From the NCBI RefSeq assembly GCF_040147005.1, contig NZ_JAMSHO010000001.1, positions 930,001-994,000 on the forward strand: 64,000 nucleotides of DNA, given 5' to 3'. Position numbers and translations under genes: made by a program. Origin of the DNA: Halomonas sp. H10-9-1. GTDB taxonomy: Bacteria > Pseudomonadota > Gammaproteobacteria > Pseudomonadales > Halomonadaceae. Position 1 is the stretch's first letter. Each line of letters begins with the position of its first letter. Shown piece by piece: positions 1-8,529 of this stretch. Below the pieces are notes generated by a model that was not told where the DNA came from, did no database searches, and saw only the letters and a list, made by a program, of their open reading frames with translations.

Positions 1-1432
1 CGATGGTGATGGCCTGGCGCAGGGTGGCCTCGGCCTCTTCACGGGGCTGCTGGGCGGCCTGGTCGCGCAGCACCTGGGCGCGGCTCTGGCTGAGGTCGCC
101 AAGGCTCTCCTGGGCGGGGGCCGGCAGCGATTCGGCCATCGCCATGGCCTCGTCCCAGCGCTGTTGTTCGCGCAGCACCTGGATCATGCCCAGGCGCGCC
201 TCGACGTTGCCGGGGGCGTCATCCAGCACGCCAAGGTAGGCCTGTTCGGCGGCCCCCACCCGACCCAGGCGGCGCAGGATGTCGGCCTCGAGCAGGCGTG
301 CCGAAAGGCCGGCCTCGCCGCCTTCCTGGGTCAGCGGGCGCACCGTGGTCAGGGCTCGCTCCAGTTCGCCACCTTCGCTCTGGCGTCGCGCCTGACCCAG
401 TCGCGCGTAGAAGTTGGCGCTGCGGTAGGCCCCCAGCCATTCGGCACGCCGTTCGGGGGCCAGCTCCATGGCCTGGCCGAGCAGTTGGCGTGCCTCGTTG
501 AAACGCTGGCGTCGTAGTGCCGCCAGCCCCAGGCCGGCGATGGCCTCGGCGTCTTCGGGGTTCTCCTCTCGCGCGCGGGCGAAGGCCTGCTCGGCCTCGC
601 TGAGCCGCCCCTGGTTCAGCGCCTGGTAGCCGGCGCTGCGACTGCCCTGCACCATGCGCTGCTCGAAGGTGGCGAGCATGGCGTCGTCGCCGGTGGCCTG
701 GGCGAAATCGGCATACAGGGCTTCGTCGGCCGGGGTGGCATCCAGCCACTCCAGCGCCTGGCGCCAGGCGCCCTGCACGTCCTGGCCCTGGGCGTGCAGT
801 TCGGCCAGGCGCTCGATGCCCTGGCGGCGGGTGCCGTCCCGGTAGGTCAACACTTCGGCATAGGCGCGGGCCAGGGCACGGTTGCCGGGCTGCGCCTGGT
901 GGCGGCGCTCGAGTTGCTGGCGGGCTTCGTCCCAGCCGCCCTGGGTGCCGGCCAGGGTCTGGTAGTACTCCAGCGCCAGGTTGGGCGGCGGGGTATCGCC
1001 GCCGAACAGCTGGCGGTAGCCGGCCACTGCCTGCTCGGCCTGGCCCTGGCGAGCCAGGGTACGCACGCGTTCGAGTTCGGCGGCGGGAATCTGGCGCGCC
1101 ATGCGCCCAAGGGCCAGGCTTTGCACGCGTTCGTCGTCGCCATTCAGCCGCTCCAGGCGCGCCGAGAGCCGGGCCGCCTCGTCGGTATCCCCCTGCTCGA
1201 GCGCCAGCGCCGCCAGGCGATAGAGGACCTCGCTGTCGTTGGGTTGGCTGTCGAGGTAGCGGCTCATGACCTGGCGGGCGAGGTCGGGGCGCTGGTTCTC
1301 GATCCAGAAGTCGGCCTGGTCGAGCAGCGCCTGTTGAGCCGGTGTACGCGTGGCGTCCGTCTGCGCCAGCAGCGGTGCGGTGCTGCCCAGCAGCATCAGC
1401 GTGAGCAAACCGATCAGCGGCTTGTGTGTCAT
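1..1432 (-). CDS. bcsC: BcsC-type TPR protein, N-terminal part (runs off left edge)
   Basis: This is the first 477 codons of a TPR-rich exported protein; its 3' end lies outside the window. It starts with a signal peptide (hydrophobic residues 6-22, likely cut after LLA at residue 23). Repeated helical pairs follow, such as LYRLAALALEQGDTDEAARL and AEAIAGLGLAALRRQRFNEA, typical of tetratricopeptide repeats. In cellulose operons BcsC is the periplasmic TPR scaffold joined to an outer-membrane export barrel; the barrel would be beyond the edge. The ATG overlaps the bcsAB stop as ATGA, so the two are translationally coupled. The identification rests on TPR content plus position directly after bcsAB. 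Confidence 0.85.
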   Translation of the reverse strand, partial: MTHKPLIGLLTLMLLGSTAPLLAQTDATRTPAQQALLDQADFWIENQRPDLARQVMSRYLDSQPNDSEVLYRLAALALEQGDTDEAARLSARLERLNGDDERVQSLALGRMARQIPAAELERVRTLARQGQAEQAVAGYRQLFGGDTPPPNLALEYYQTLAGTQGGWDEARQQLERRHQAQPGNRALARAYAEVLTYRDGTRRQGIERLAELHAQGQDVQGAWRQALEWLDATPADEALYADFAQATGDDAMLATFEQRMVQGSRSAGYQALNQGRLSEAEQAFARAREENPEDAEAIAGLGLAALRRQRFNEARQLLGQAMELAPERRAEWLGAYRSANFYARLGQARRQSEGGELERALTTVRPLTQEGGEAGLSARLLEADILRRLGRVGAAEQAYLGVLDDAPGNVEARLGMIQVLREQQRWDEAMAMAESLPAPAQESLGDLSQSRAQVLRDQAAQQPREEAEATLRQAITI

Positions 1433-4400
1433 GTGGCCACTCTCCTCTTGGCGCGCCGCTCCAGCCAGCGATGCAGGGTGATGACGGCGAGGCCCATCAA
1501 GAGCCCCATGACGATCAGCATGAGGGTGCCGTACTGTCGCACCCACCAGCGCAGCTGGCGGTGCCAGGCCATGTCGCTGAATGCCTGCAGATGCCCCACG
1601 CGGTAGCTGGTGACGGCGTGAGAGGCGTCGATCACGGCCAGGTCACCGTGGATTCTGCCCTCACGGTCGGCTTCCATCAGCGCCTGTGCCTGGCCTGGCA
1701 GGCGTTGTGGTTCACTGCCGGTGAAGATGACCACGCTGCGCTCGGCGCTCCAGGGAGAGGGGAAGCCGAGGGCGGCGCCTCCCGTCTGACCGCTGGTCAG
1801 GATGGTGTTGCCCGTGAGCCGGGGTTGGAACCAGGTGTCGGGTCGCAGCCAGCGGCGCAGGTCGTCCACCAGGCCGCGCTGACGCAACCGTAGCTGCTGG
1901 CCGGTGACCTGGAAGGGGGAGCTCGCCAACAGCGAATGGTCGGAGAGGTCCGCCAGCGGTGCGACCACCAGCAGATGCTGGTCACGCTGGGGGGCGTTGG
2001 CCGACAGCGCGGTGGTGACGCCGAGCCCCAGCGCCGGGGTCTGGCTGGCGGCGCCCAGGTGTGCCAGCAGTTCAAAGGCGGTCTGGATCAGCGGGCTTGG
2101 GGGTGTCTCGGGCAGCATCAGCGTGGTGCGGCTGAGGTCCGGCTGCTGGGTAAAGGGAAAGCCGGCCTGGGCCATCAGGCGCAGGTCGGGCTGGACGTAC
2201 AGTCGACTGGCCTGGCTGACATCCAGGTGCGAGTCGGTGTCGATGCGTGCGCTGATATTGAGCGGCAGGTCGGGGTTGCAGGCCTGTTCTTCCCGCGGGC
2301 GGTGGCGGAAGTAGAGCTGCAGCCGATTCTCCACGTAGAGGCGCTCCTCGGGGATGGGGATGGTGGCGTGCTGTTCCCGGGGGGCACCCCCGGGCTGCAG
2401 GAGGTCGCGCAGGGAGCGCCACAGGCTGCGTTCGGCGGCGGGCAGCGAGGTGATGTACTCGCCATTCAGGCTCACCTCCAGCTCGGAGCGGTAGGGGTCG
2501 AGCCATTCGGCATCGGGAAACGCGTATGTCAGTTCTAGTTCGGGACGCTGGCCGGGCCAGAAGTAGAGGTCCGGCGGCAGGGTAAAGGGAATGTCCAGCG
2601 GCTCAGGGCGGGCGCCATCGACGATGAGGGGCTCATCCTGCGCCCCCATTAACTCACCGAGCGCCAGGCGCGAGCGGGTCAGTTGCCAGCTGGAGGATGG
2701 CGCTTGCGCTGGCTCGGCGGTGTCCTCGGGGGTCACCGGGACCACGTTGCTTTCCATGGAGGCGAAGCGGGCGGCCAGATGGCGGGCGGCGACGCCCAGT
2801 TCCCAGGCGTCGCGGCCGGTGACCCACAGCAGGCGGTGCTGGTTGCCGGCGGGGTGAGGCAGGCTGGCGATCAGCGGTCCGGGTACCGGCGGTAGCGCCA
2901 GTCCGGCGATTTCGGTCTCCGGCGTGGCCAGCAGGATGCTGTGCTGGGCCGGGAGCTCCCCCAGGTGCACCGGCAGCGAGAGGCGGCGGTAGTCGGCCAG
3001 GCCGCCGAGCATGGCGGCGATGATGCCGCCGGCTTCCAGCACGGCGTCTTCCGGGGCCTGCGGCAGCACGATGGGCAGCTGCCAGTCATCCATATCGGCG
3101 GGGTCGAGGAAGGGCAGCGGGAAGTCAGCCAGGTGCTGGGTGGCAGGCAGCACCATGCCATCGATCGTCAGCTGGGTGCGGGGTTCCAGCTCCAGCCAGA
3201 TGGCATCGTTGAACAGCGTGTTGCACTGCTCGCGGGTGGCGCCGCTCAGGCTGACCAGCAGGGTGTTGTAGGGCACCATCAGTTCGGGCGGAATCTCGAC
3301 CTCTACATCGGTGCCTTCGGCGGAGTAGCGGTCCAGCGGTATCCGCTCCAGGGCGATGCCGTTGAGCTCAAGGTCGAGGTAGCTGCCATCCACCAGCAGT
3401 TCGGGCGAATGGCGAAGGGCCAGTGTCAGGCGAGCCGCGGTGGCCAGCTGGGCCTGGGGAAGCGAGAACGCGATGCCGGCCTGGGCACCATGCCCGCTCA
3501 GGCGCAGGCTGTCGCGACCGGTCAGCTGCTCCAGGCTCAGGGTGTGGGTGAGCATGGCCCCTTGCGCGCTGGCTTCGACGCCAGACAACGTGTCGTCGAC
3601 GATGCCCAGCGATGCCAGCGGGGCGGAGGGCAATACCTGTTCCGCGCCGGGGACTGGGTCGGCGTCGGAGCCGCTGGCAGTCGGCTGCGCGGTGGTCGCC
3701 GGCCGAGGCTGGGGGGAGGTCTGGGCCTGGGCCTGCAGGGAGTGCAAGATGCCGGCGGCGAGTAGCAGCACCAGCAGCAGCCACCATAGCCAGGCGCGGC
3801 TGCGCTTGGTGGGTTGCGTTCCCCGCCCCGGGCTGCCGTTGAGGCGGGCATCGCGCCAGCGGGAGAGGAACAGCCCGAAGATGGACTGCAGCACCATGCC
3901 CAGCGAGTGCAGGGGGCGATCATGGGGCGTGCGCGTGCGCTCCAGCCAGCCGTCGGAGCTGCCCATGACAAGCCCCACCAGGCGTCGCCTCTGGCGTACC
4001 TTCATCTCCTCGAAACGCAACCGCAGCGAGCGTCCGTCCTGGCACACCTTGTGCACCGGGATGATGAGCAACTCATGGTCGTTGGCGATCTCGACATGCT
4101 CGATATCGCCGGCGGGTGGCTGCTCTGCCCCCAGTCGGACGTGGGCACCGGTCATGGAGATATCCACCGTGGTGGCGTGCAGGGTATGGCCGTTGCTTAG
4201 ATAGAGCACTGCTTGCCGCTGCAGGGGCAGCCTGACGGCCTGCCGGGCCTGCTTGCGTTCGCTGCCCACGGCGATGGCGGCGAGCAGGAACAGTGAGCTT
4301 AACGTTGCCCAGGAGACGTTGAAGATCAGCACACCGACTTCGGTGGCATCGGCATCCCACCAGTAGAGCCGAAAGATGCCCCAGAGCGTGGCAGAGAAGG

Positions 4401-5898
4401 TCAGCGCCACCACGAAAATCTGTGGTCGGGTGGTGTGGAAGTCGAAGTAGTTGTGCGTCAGTACACCGCCCTTTTCGGTGACGTTGAAGCTCCCCCTGTT
4501 GGGAGCAAACAGGGTGACCAGTGCCGGTTTGAGCAGATGAAAGGCCAGCACCGTTTCGTAGATCTCGTTCCACAGGGTGTAACGATAGCGGCCGTTGATC
4601 CAGGAGTTGGCATAGACCACGCAGAACAGGTGAGGCAGCACGTAGACCGCGACCATGCCGGGCGAGGCTTCGATGATGTTCAGGCCGAACAGCAGGTAGG
4701 CCAGCGGCGCGGTAAGAAATACCACCCTGGCCAGCGGGAACTGGAAATGCAGCATGGCACTGAGGTAGCAGAGGCGCTGGGCGAGGCTGAGCCCGCGACC
4801 GAACAGCGGATTGTCGCGCCGGAAGATCTGGGTCATGCCGCGGGCCCAGCGGGCGCGCTGGCCGATATGCAGGGCGAGGCGTTCGGTGGCGAGGCCCGCC
4901 GCCATGGGTTCCTTGATGAAGGCGGTCGACCAGCCCCGGCGCTGCAGTTTAAGCGCGGTGTGGGCATCCTCGGTGACCGTTTCGGTGGCGAACCCGCCGA
5001 TATCGTCCAGCGCCTTGCGCCGAATGACCGCACAGGAACCACAGAAGAAGCTGGCATTCCAGAAGTCGTTGCCCTGCTGAACCGGGCCATAGAAGAGGTC
5101 GCCTTCGCGGGGCATCCGTCGCCCGGCGACCAGGTTGCGTTCGAAAGGGTCTTGTGAATAGAAATAGTGCGGGGTCTGCACCAGGGCCAGTGTGGGGTCG
5201 GTCAGGAACTGGCCGACGGTCTTCTGCAGAAAGAAACGCGTGGTGATGTGATCGCAGTCGAAGATGCAGATCAGCTCACCATGGGTTTTGCCCATGGCGT
5301 TGTTGAGGTTGCCCGCCTTGGCATGGGTGTTGTCCTCCCGGGTGATATAGCCCGCCCCGCAGGCAGAGGCGAAAGCCCCGAACTCGGGGCGATGACCATC
5401 GTCTAGCAAGTAGATCTTGAGAAGATGGCGCGGGTACTCGAGGTTCTGCGCGGCCAGGACCGTATCCTTTACCACGCTGAGGGGTTCGTTGTAGGTAGGG
5501 ATATAGACGTCGATGCTGGGCCAGTGCTGGGTGTCTGCCGGCAGGTTGACCGAGCGCCGCTCGATGGGTCTGGCCATCTGGAAGAAGCTCACCACCAGTA
5601 CCAGCCAGGCATAGAGCTCCGCCGCCAGCAGCCCGGCGCCGAGCGCACTTTCGAGCCAGCTTGACGTGACGATGGTTTCCGAGAGGCGCCAGTAAAGGTA
5701 GCGGGTGGAAGAGAGTACGGTGATCAGGATGATGAACAGCCTCACCCGCTGGGTTCTGACCCGTGCAGCGATCAGCAGAACCACACAGATCGCTATGCCC
5801 AGCACCAGTTGGTGCTCGATCGGCAGCGGCGTGCTGACGAATATCGCCGCCGCCAGCAGAAAGAGGATGGCTACCAGCCAGTTAACCAGACGTCCCAC
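1429..5898 (-). CDS. bcsAB: Cellulose synthase, fused BcsA-BcsB (UDP-forming, c-di-GMP-activated)
   Basis: A single 1489-residue frame joins the catalytic subunit BcsA to the periplasmic subunit BcsB. The BcsA part shows transmembrane segments at the N-terminus, the GT2 residues DDG (166-168), DCD (214-216), TED (309-311) and QRARW (347-351), more membrane helices, then a PilZ domain with the c-di-GMP motifs RxxxR (552-556) and DxSxxG (579-584). A hydrophobic stretch at about 702-725, followed by a Pro/Thr-rich linker, begins the BcsB part, which ends in a membrane anchor (about 1452-1480). It polymerises UDP-glucose to beta-1,4-glucan and moves it across the inner membrane. BcsA and BcsB are separate genes in most bacteria; fused forms are known from acetic acid bacteria. 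It overlaps bcsQ upstream by 17 bp and bcsC downstream by 4 bp. Confidence 0.95.
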   Translation of the reverse strand: MGRLVNWLVAILFLLAAAIFVSTPLPIEHQLVLGIAICVVLLIAARVRTQRVRLFIILITVLSSTRYLYWRLSETIVTSSWLESALGAGLLAAELYAWLVLVVSFFQMARPIERRSVNLPADTQHWPSIDVYIPTYNEPLSVVKDTVLAAQNLEYPRHLLKIYLLDDGHRPEFGAFASACGAGYITREDNTHAKAGNLNNAMGKTHGELICIFDCDHITTRFFLQKTVGQFLTDPTLALVQTPHYFYSQDPFERNLVAGRRMPREGDLFYGPVQQGNDFWNASFFCGSCAVIRRKALDDIGGFATETVTEDAHTALKLQRRGWSTAFIKEPMAAGLATERLALHIGQRARWARGMTQIFRRDNPLFGRGLSLAQRLCYLSAMLHFQFPLARVVFLTAPLAYLLFGLNIIEASPGMVAVYVLPHLFCVVYANSWINGRYRYTLWNEIYETVLAFHLLKPALVTLFAPNRGSFNVTEKGGVLTHNYFDFHTTRPQIFVVALTFSATLWGIFRLYWWDADATEVGVLIFNVSWATLSSLFLLAAIAVGSERKQARQAVRLPLQRQAVLYLSNGHTLHATTVDISMTGAHVRLGAEQPPAGDIEHVEIANDHELLIIPVHKVCQDGRSLRLRFEEMKVRQRRRLVGLVMGSSDGWLERTRTPHDRPLHSLGMVLQSIFGLFLSRWRDARLNGSPGRGTQPTKRSRAWLWWLLLVLLLAAGILHSLQAQAQTSPQPRPATTAQPTASGSDADPVPGAEQVLPSAPLASLGIVDDTLSGVEASAQGAMLTHTLSLEQLTGRDSLRLSGHGAQAGIAFSLPQAQLATAARLTLALRHSPELLVDGSYLDLELNGIALERIPLDRYSAEGTDVEVEIPPELMVPYNTLLVSLSGATREQCNTLFNDAIWLELEPRTQLTIDGMVLPATQHLADFPLPFLDPADMDDWQLPIVLPQAPEDAVLEAGGIIAAMLGGLADYRRLSLPVHLGELPAQHSILLATPETEIAGLALPPVPGPLIASLPHPAGNQHRLLWVTGRDAWELGVAARHLAARFASMESNVVPVTPEDTAEPAQAPSSSWQLTRSRLALGELMGAQDEPLIVDGARPEPLDIPFTLPPDLYFWPGQRPELELTYAFPDAEWLDPYRSELEVSLNGEYITSLPAAERSLWRSLRDLLQPGGAPREQHATIPIPEERLYVENRLQLYFRHRPREEQACNPDLPLNISARIDTDSHLDVSQASRLYVQPDLRLMAQAGFPFTQQPDLSRTTLMLPETPPSPLIQTAFELLAHLGAASQTPALGLGVTTALSANAPQRDQHLLVVAPLADLSDHSLLASSPFQVTGQQLRLRQRGLVDDLRRWLRPDTWFQPRLTGNTILTSGQTGGAALGFPSPWSAERSVVIFTGSEPQRLPGQAQALMEADREGRIHGDLAVIDASHAVTSYRVGHLQAFSDMAWHRQLRWWVRQYGTLMLIVMGLLMGLAVITLHRWLERRAKRRVAT

Positions 5899-6658
5899 TC
5901 TCGGCTCCTTGAGATGCGAGTAGCCACCGGTACAGGTTCTGGGCCAGGTGCTCGAAGTCGACCAGCGCCGCGGAGCCTGGTGAATAGAGCCTCAGCGGCT
6001 GCTGTGCGGCGAGGGCCTCGGGCAGCGCCTCGTCGCGATGCACGGTGCCCAGCAGCCTGGGCCCCAGGCGTTGGCGAAGGTATTGGGTGATGTCCTGGGC
6101 CAGGTGATGGCGCAGGTCCATCAGGTTGAGAACAAAAAAGCGACGACTCTCAGCCGCCGGCGGCAGGAAGTCACCCGATTCCAGCTCCGGGAGTACGCTC
6201 AGTGAGGCGCTGTCGGGCATCAGCACCACGCAGTAAACCGGCGACAGCGCTTTGACCGCTTGCAGCGCGGCGCTGTCGCCCGGGGGGAGGTCGGCCAGCA
6301 GTACGGCATTCGGAGCATCGGCGATGGCCTTGAGATTACGCGACAGCAGATCGCTGTGGAGAATGGCGTCGTTGAAGCGCTGCCTTTCGGCACGTGAGGT
6401 GGTGCCGAACGGCAGTAGCGCGATGCCGCTGTCGGTTTCCAGCAGGGCGCTTTTCCAGTCGGCGCCGGGGGTCACCAGGCCGGCAATGCCGTTACGCTGG
6501 GCTAGCGATAGCCCGAAATGCAGGCGCAGGGCGTTCTGGGGATCCAGATCCACGGCGCTGACCTTGAGGCCGAACTGCTGAATCGCCATGGCGAGGTTGG
6601 CGGTGAGGGTCGTCTTGCCGACACCACCCTTGGGGGACACCACACAGATGCAGCTCAT
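5882..6658 (-). CDS. bcsQ: BcsQ-type ParA/MinD-like ATPase of the cellulose operon
   Basis: The 258-residue product is a deviant-Walker ATPase: P-loop KGGVGKTT near residue 10, DLDPQNALRLHFG around 37-50, and the SIMIBI-type fold expected of YhjQ/BcsQ. In enterobacteria BcsQ is needed for cellulose secretion and for placing the synthase at the cell pole. Its start ATG overlaps the stop of the upstream small gene (ATGA), and its 3' end overlaps bcsAB by 17 bp, so it belongs to the same transcript. The length fits the family (about 240-260 residues). Confidence 0.93.
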   Translation of the reverse strand: MSCICVVSPKGGVGKTTLTANLAMAIQQFGLKVSAVDLDPQNALRLHFGLSLAQRNGIAGLVTPGADWKSALLETDSGIALLPFGTTSRAERQRFNDAILHSDLLSRNLKAIADAPNAVLLADLPPGDSAALQAVKALSPVYCVVLMPDSASLSVLPELESGDFLPPAAESRRFFVLNLMDLRHHLAQDITQYLRQRLGPRLLGTVHRDEALPEALAAQQPLRLYSPGSAALVDFEHLAQNLYRWLLASQGAESGTSG

Positions 6659-7170
6659 GAACCACCCTGTTGCGCAATGGCGTGCAGTAGGGGCTTGAGC
6701 GGTGTTTCTTCACCTGTCTGGGGCGCTGGCGCGGGTTGGCTATATCCGCTGAAAAGTTTGCCGAAGGCCGGTTCGCCAGAAGTGCCGCCTGCCTGAGGTG
6801 ATGTGTTCTGGGCTGCGTGAGGCGCCGGTTCGGTCGCCGAGGATGCCGCCGGCAGTGGCGTCGGTTCATGCGCGACAGGCGTTGGTGTGTCGAGGGGCGC
6901 TTGCCAACTGGAAGCCGTCGCTGGGGGCGCCGAATCAGGTTCGCCAACGGGTGGCACCGGTGGTATTGATCTGGTCAAGGGGGTAACCGTGGAGAGGTGC
7001 CCGTACCCCGGCGTTGGTGCCTGGGCATGAGTAGCCTGCTGGGGGAGCTGTTCGAGTTCGCTGATAAGCGACCAGGACGAGGCGACCTGCTGGGCCGACG
7101 CCTGCTCGGAGAAGTGATGCAGGGCGGGCGTTTCGCCTGCCTTGTCAGCGCTGCTCTTGTCGTCTGCCAT
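6655..7170 (-). CDS. Small Pro/Ala/Thr-rich cellulose-operon accessory protein (BcsP/BcsO/BcsR-like?)
   Basis: The 171-residue product is low in complexity (Pro, Ala, Thr, Gln) with no membrane segment or signal peptide. Two ordered islands stand out: SSWSLISELEQLP near the N-terminus, and PAFGKLFSGY followed by PLKPLLHAIAQQ at the C-terminus. Short, poorly conserved proteins in this slot ahead of bcsQ are called BcsR, BcsP or BcsO in other operons; which of these, if any, is homologous cannot be decided by eye. The ATG at 7170 is chosen because AGGGGGG lies six bases upstream; an in-frame ATG at 7221 has no such site. The stop overlaps the bcsQ start. It is probably the first gene of the operon. 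Confidence 0.7.
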   Translation of the reverse strand: MADDKSSADKAGETPALHHFSEQASAQQVASSWSLISELEQLPQQATHAQAPTPGYGHLSTVTPLTRSIPPVPPVGEPDSAPPATASSWQAPLDTPTPVAHEPTPLPAASSATEPAPHAAQNTSPQAGGTSGEPAFGKLFSGYSQPAPAPQTGEETPLKPLLHAIAQQGGS

Positions 7171-7501
7171 GGCGTGCCCCCCTGTATTGGCCACCCTCTT
7201 GACCCCTTCCCGTGATCCCATGAGACGGCGCGAGATTACCCAGCTGCTTGCGCCAACTTTGGGGCATCTACGCTGAGGGACGCGCCCGATGGCAGGCGAT
7301 TTGCCGGGGTCTCGGGCATCGATGGGGTCGGCTTCACATAATTAATATTTCGTTACTGGCTGTAACATAGCCTGTTTTAGACTGAAGAGTCAAGGGATTC
7401 CCGTTGCTCGAGGAAAGTACTATGGTCCCAGTTGATGGTGGTCAACCAGATGCTGGGCAGGGGGAATTTGCGGCGAAGGCTGGGGATAACGGGGAGGGGG
7501 G
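7171..7501 (-). promoter_or_regulatory. Upstream region of the bcs operon
   Basis: About 330 bases lie between the bcs operon and the tRNA. An A/T-rich island at 7339-7358, unusual for this genome, adjoins the palindrome GTTACTGGCTGTAAC (7353-7367), which is operator-like. This is the likely promoter zone for the leftward cellulose operon. No c-di-GMP riboswitch could be recognised. A 35-codon frame with a good ribosome site starts at 7422 on the plus strand but runs into the tRNA, and is not called a gene. Confidence 0.4.
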
Positions 7502-7578
7502 TGGCGCCCCCATCAGGATTCGAACCTGAGACCTTCCCCTTAGGAGGGGGACGCTCTATCCAGCTGAGCTATAGGGGC
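7502..7578 (-). tRNA. tRNA-Arg (anticodon CCT)
   Basis: On the minus strand the 77-nt cloverleaf reads acceptor GCCCCTA paired with TGGGGGC, a D-arm starting GCTC, anticodon stem TCCCC/GGGGA with loop CTCCTAA (anticodon CCT at 7544-7542), and T-arm TCAGG-TTCGAAT-CCTGA. The discriminator is G and CCA is encoded (7504-7502). It decodes AGG, a rare arginine codon in high-GC genomes. tRNA-Arg(CCT) genes are often phage or island integration sites, but no integrase or duplicated 3' end is seen here. Confidence 0.97.
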
Positions 7579-7701
7579 GCTGCGGGGCAGCATTATAGGG
7601 AAACCGGCCGCGGAGGGGAACCGGTGACACCGGGCGGATGCGGGCATGAGCCCGATGCGGCTTGCGGGTAGAATGCCGGTATCTCCGTTCAAGGTAGCCC
7701 G

Positions 7702-8529
7702 ATGACCACGCCCGCGTCCCCGCTCTCCGCCCATGGCGACCGCCACTTCGATGGCCTGGCCGACAAGTTCGCCGCAAGCCTCTACGGCGGTGCGCGCGGC
7801 GAGCTGCGCCTGGCGCTGCTCGACCGCCTGCTGCCGGAGGTGCTCGACCTCGCGGGCCAGCCGGTGCTCGACGTGGGCGGCGGCCTGGGGCAGCTGGCGG
7901 CGTGGTTCGCCGGGCGCGGCCATGCGGTCACCCTCGCCGAGCCCTCCCTGGAGATGCTGGCGCATGCCCGGGAGGCGCTCCTGGCAACATCGGGTGAACG
8001 CGAGGTCACCTTCCTGCCGGTGCCGCTGCAGGCGCTGCCCGAGCAGGCTCGCGGCCCCTGGTCGCTGATCGCCTGCCATGCGGTGCTGGAGTGGCTAGGC
8101 GACCCGCGGGCTGCACTCGCCACCCTGGCCGGGCTGCTGGCGCCGGGCGGCCAGCTCTCGCTGATGGTCTTCAATCGCGACGCGCTGCGCTTCTCCAACG
8201 TGATCAAGGGCAACCTGGAGAAGGCCCTGGCCGACCGCCTGGAGGGCAAGGGGCTGCGCCGGCGGCTGACGCCGATCTCGCCGCTGACCCATGCCCAGGT
8301 CATGGCCTGGTGCGACGAGCTCGGCCTGGAAGTCCGTGCCGTGGCCGGCGTGCGGGTCTTCCACGACTACCTGCGCCAGCCGCCGGATCGCGACGACGAG
8401 CGCGAACGCTTATTGGAACTCGAGTGGCGCTACTGCCGGGCCGAGCCCCACTGGCGGCTGGGCCGCTACCTGCTCCACACCCTGGTGCGCCCCGACGCAC
8501 CGCCTTCCCCCGCCGAGGAGCCCCTGTGA
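7702..8529 (+). CDS. cmoM: tRNA 5-carboxymethoxyuridine methyltransferase CmoM (SmtA family)
   Basis: The 275-residue class I SAM methyltransferase has motif I VLDVGGGLGQLAA (about residues 52-64) and the family signatures HAVLEW, GVRVFHDYLR and ELEWRYCR, which match the CmoM/SmtA family. CmoM methylates the carboxyl of cmo5U34 in tRNA to give mcmo5U. The two earlier enzymes of this pathway, CmoA and CmoB, lie in the same window at 17.3-19.1 kb. The stop overlaps the rsmC start by one base (TGATG), so the two genes are coupled. Confidence 0.88.
   Translation: MTTPASPLSAHGDRHFDGLADKFAASLYGGARGELRLALLDRLLPEVLDLAGQPVLDVGGGLGQLAAWFAGRGHAVTLAEPSLEMLAHAREALLATSGEREVTFLPVPLQALPEQARGPWSLIACHAVLEWLGDPRAALATLAGLLAPGGQLSLMVFNRDALRFSNVIKGNLEKALADRLEGKGLRRRLTPISPLTHAQVMAWCDELGLEVRAVAGVRVFHDYLRQPPDRDDERERLLELEWRYCRAEPHWRLGRYLLHTLVRPDAPPSPAEEPL

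Noticed and set aside
7171..7501. c-di-GMP riboswitch upstream of the cellulose operon
   Set aside because: No GEMM-like conserved core could be matched on either strand; control by c-di-GMP is explained by the PilZ domain of BcsAB.
7422..7529. 35-codon frame with a good ribosome site upstream of the tRNA
   Set aside because: It ends inside the antisense of tRNA-Arg, has no recognisable features, and its composition follows the local G-rich tract. Translation cannot be excluded but is not supported.
7502..7578. tRNA-Arg as an integration site for an island
   Set aside because: No integrase gene, no duplicated tRNA 3' end and only housekeeping genes on both sides.
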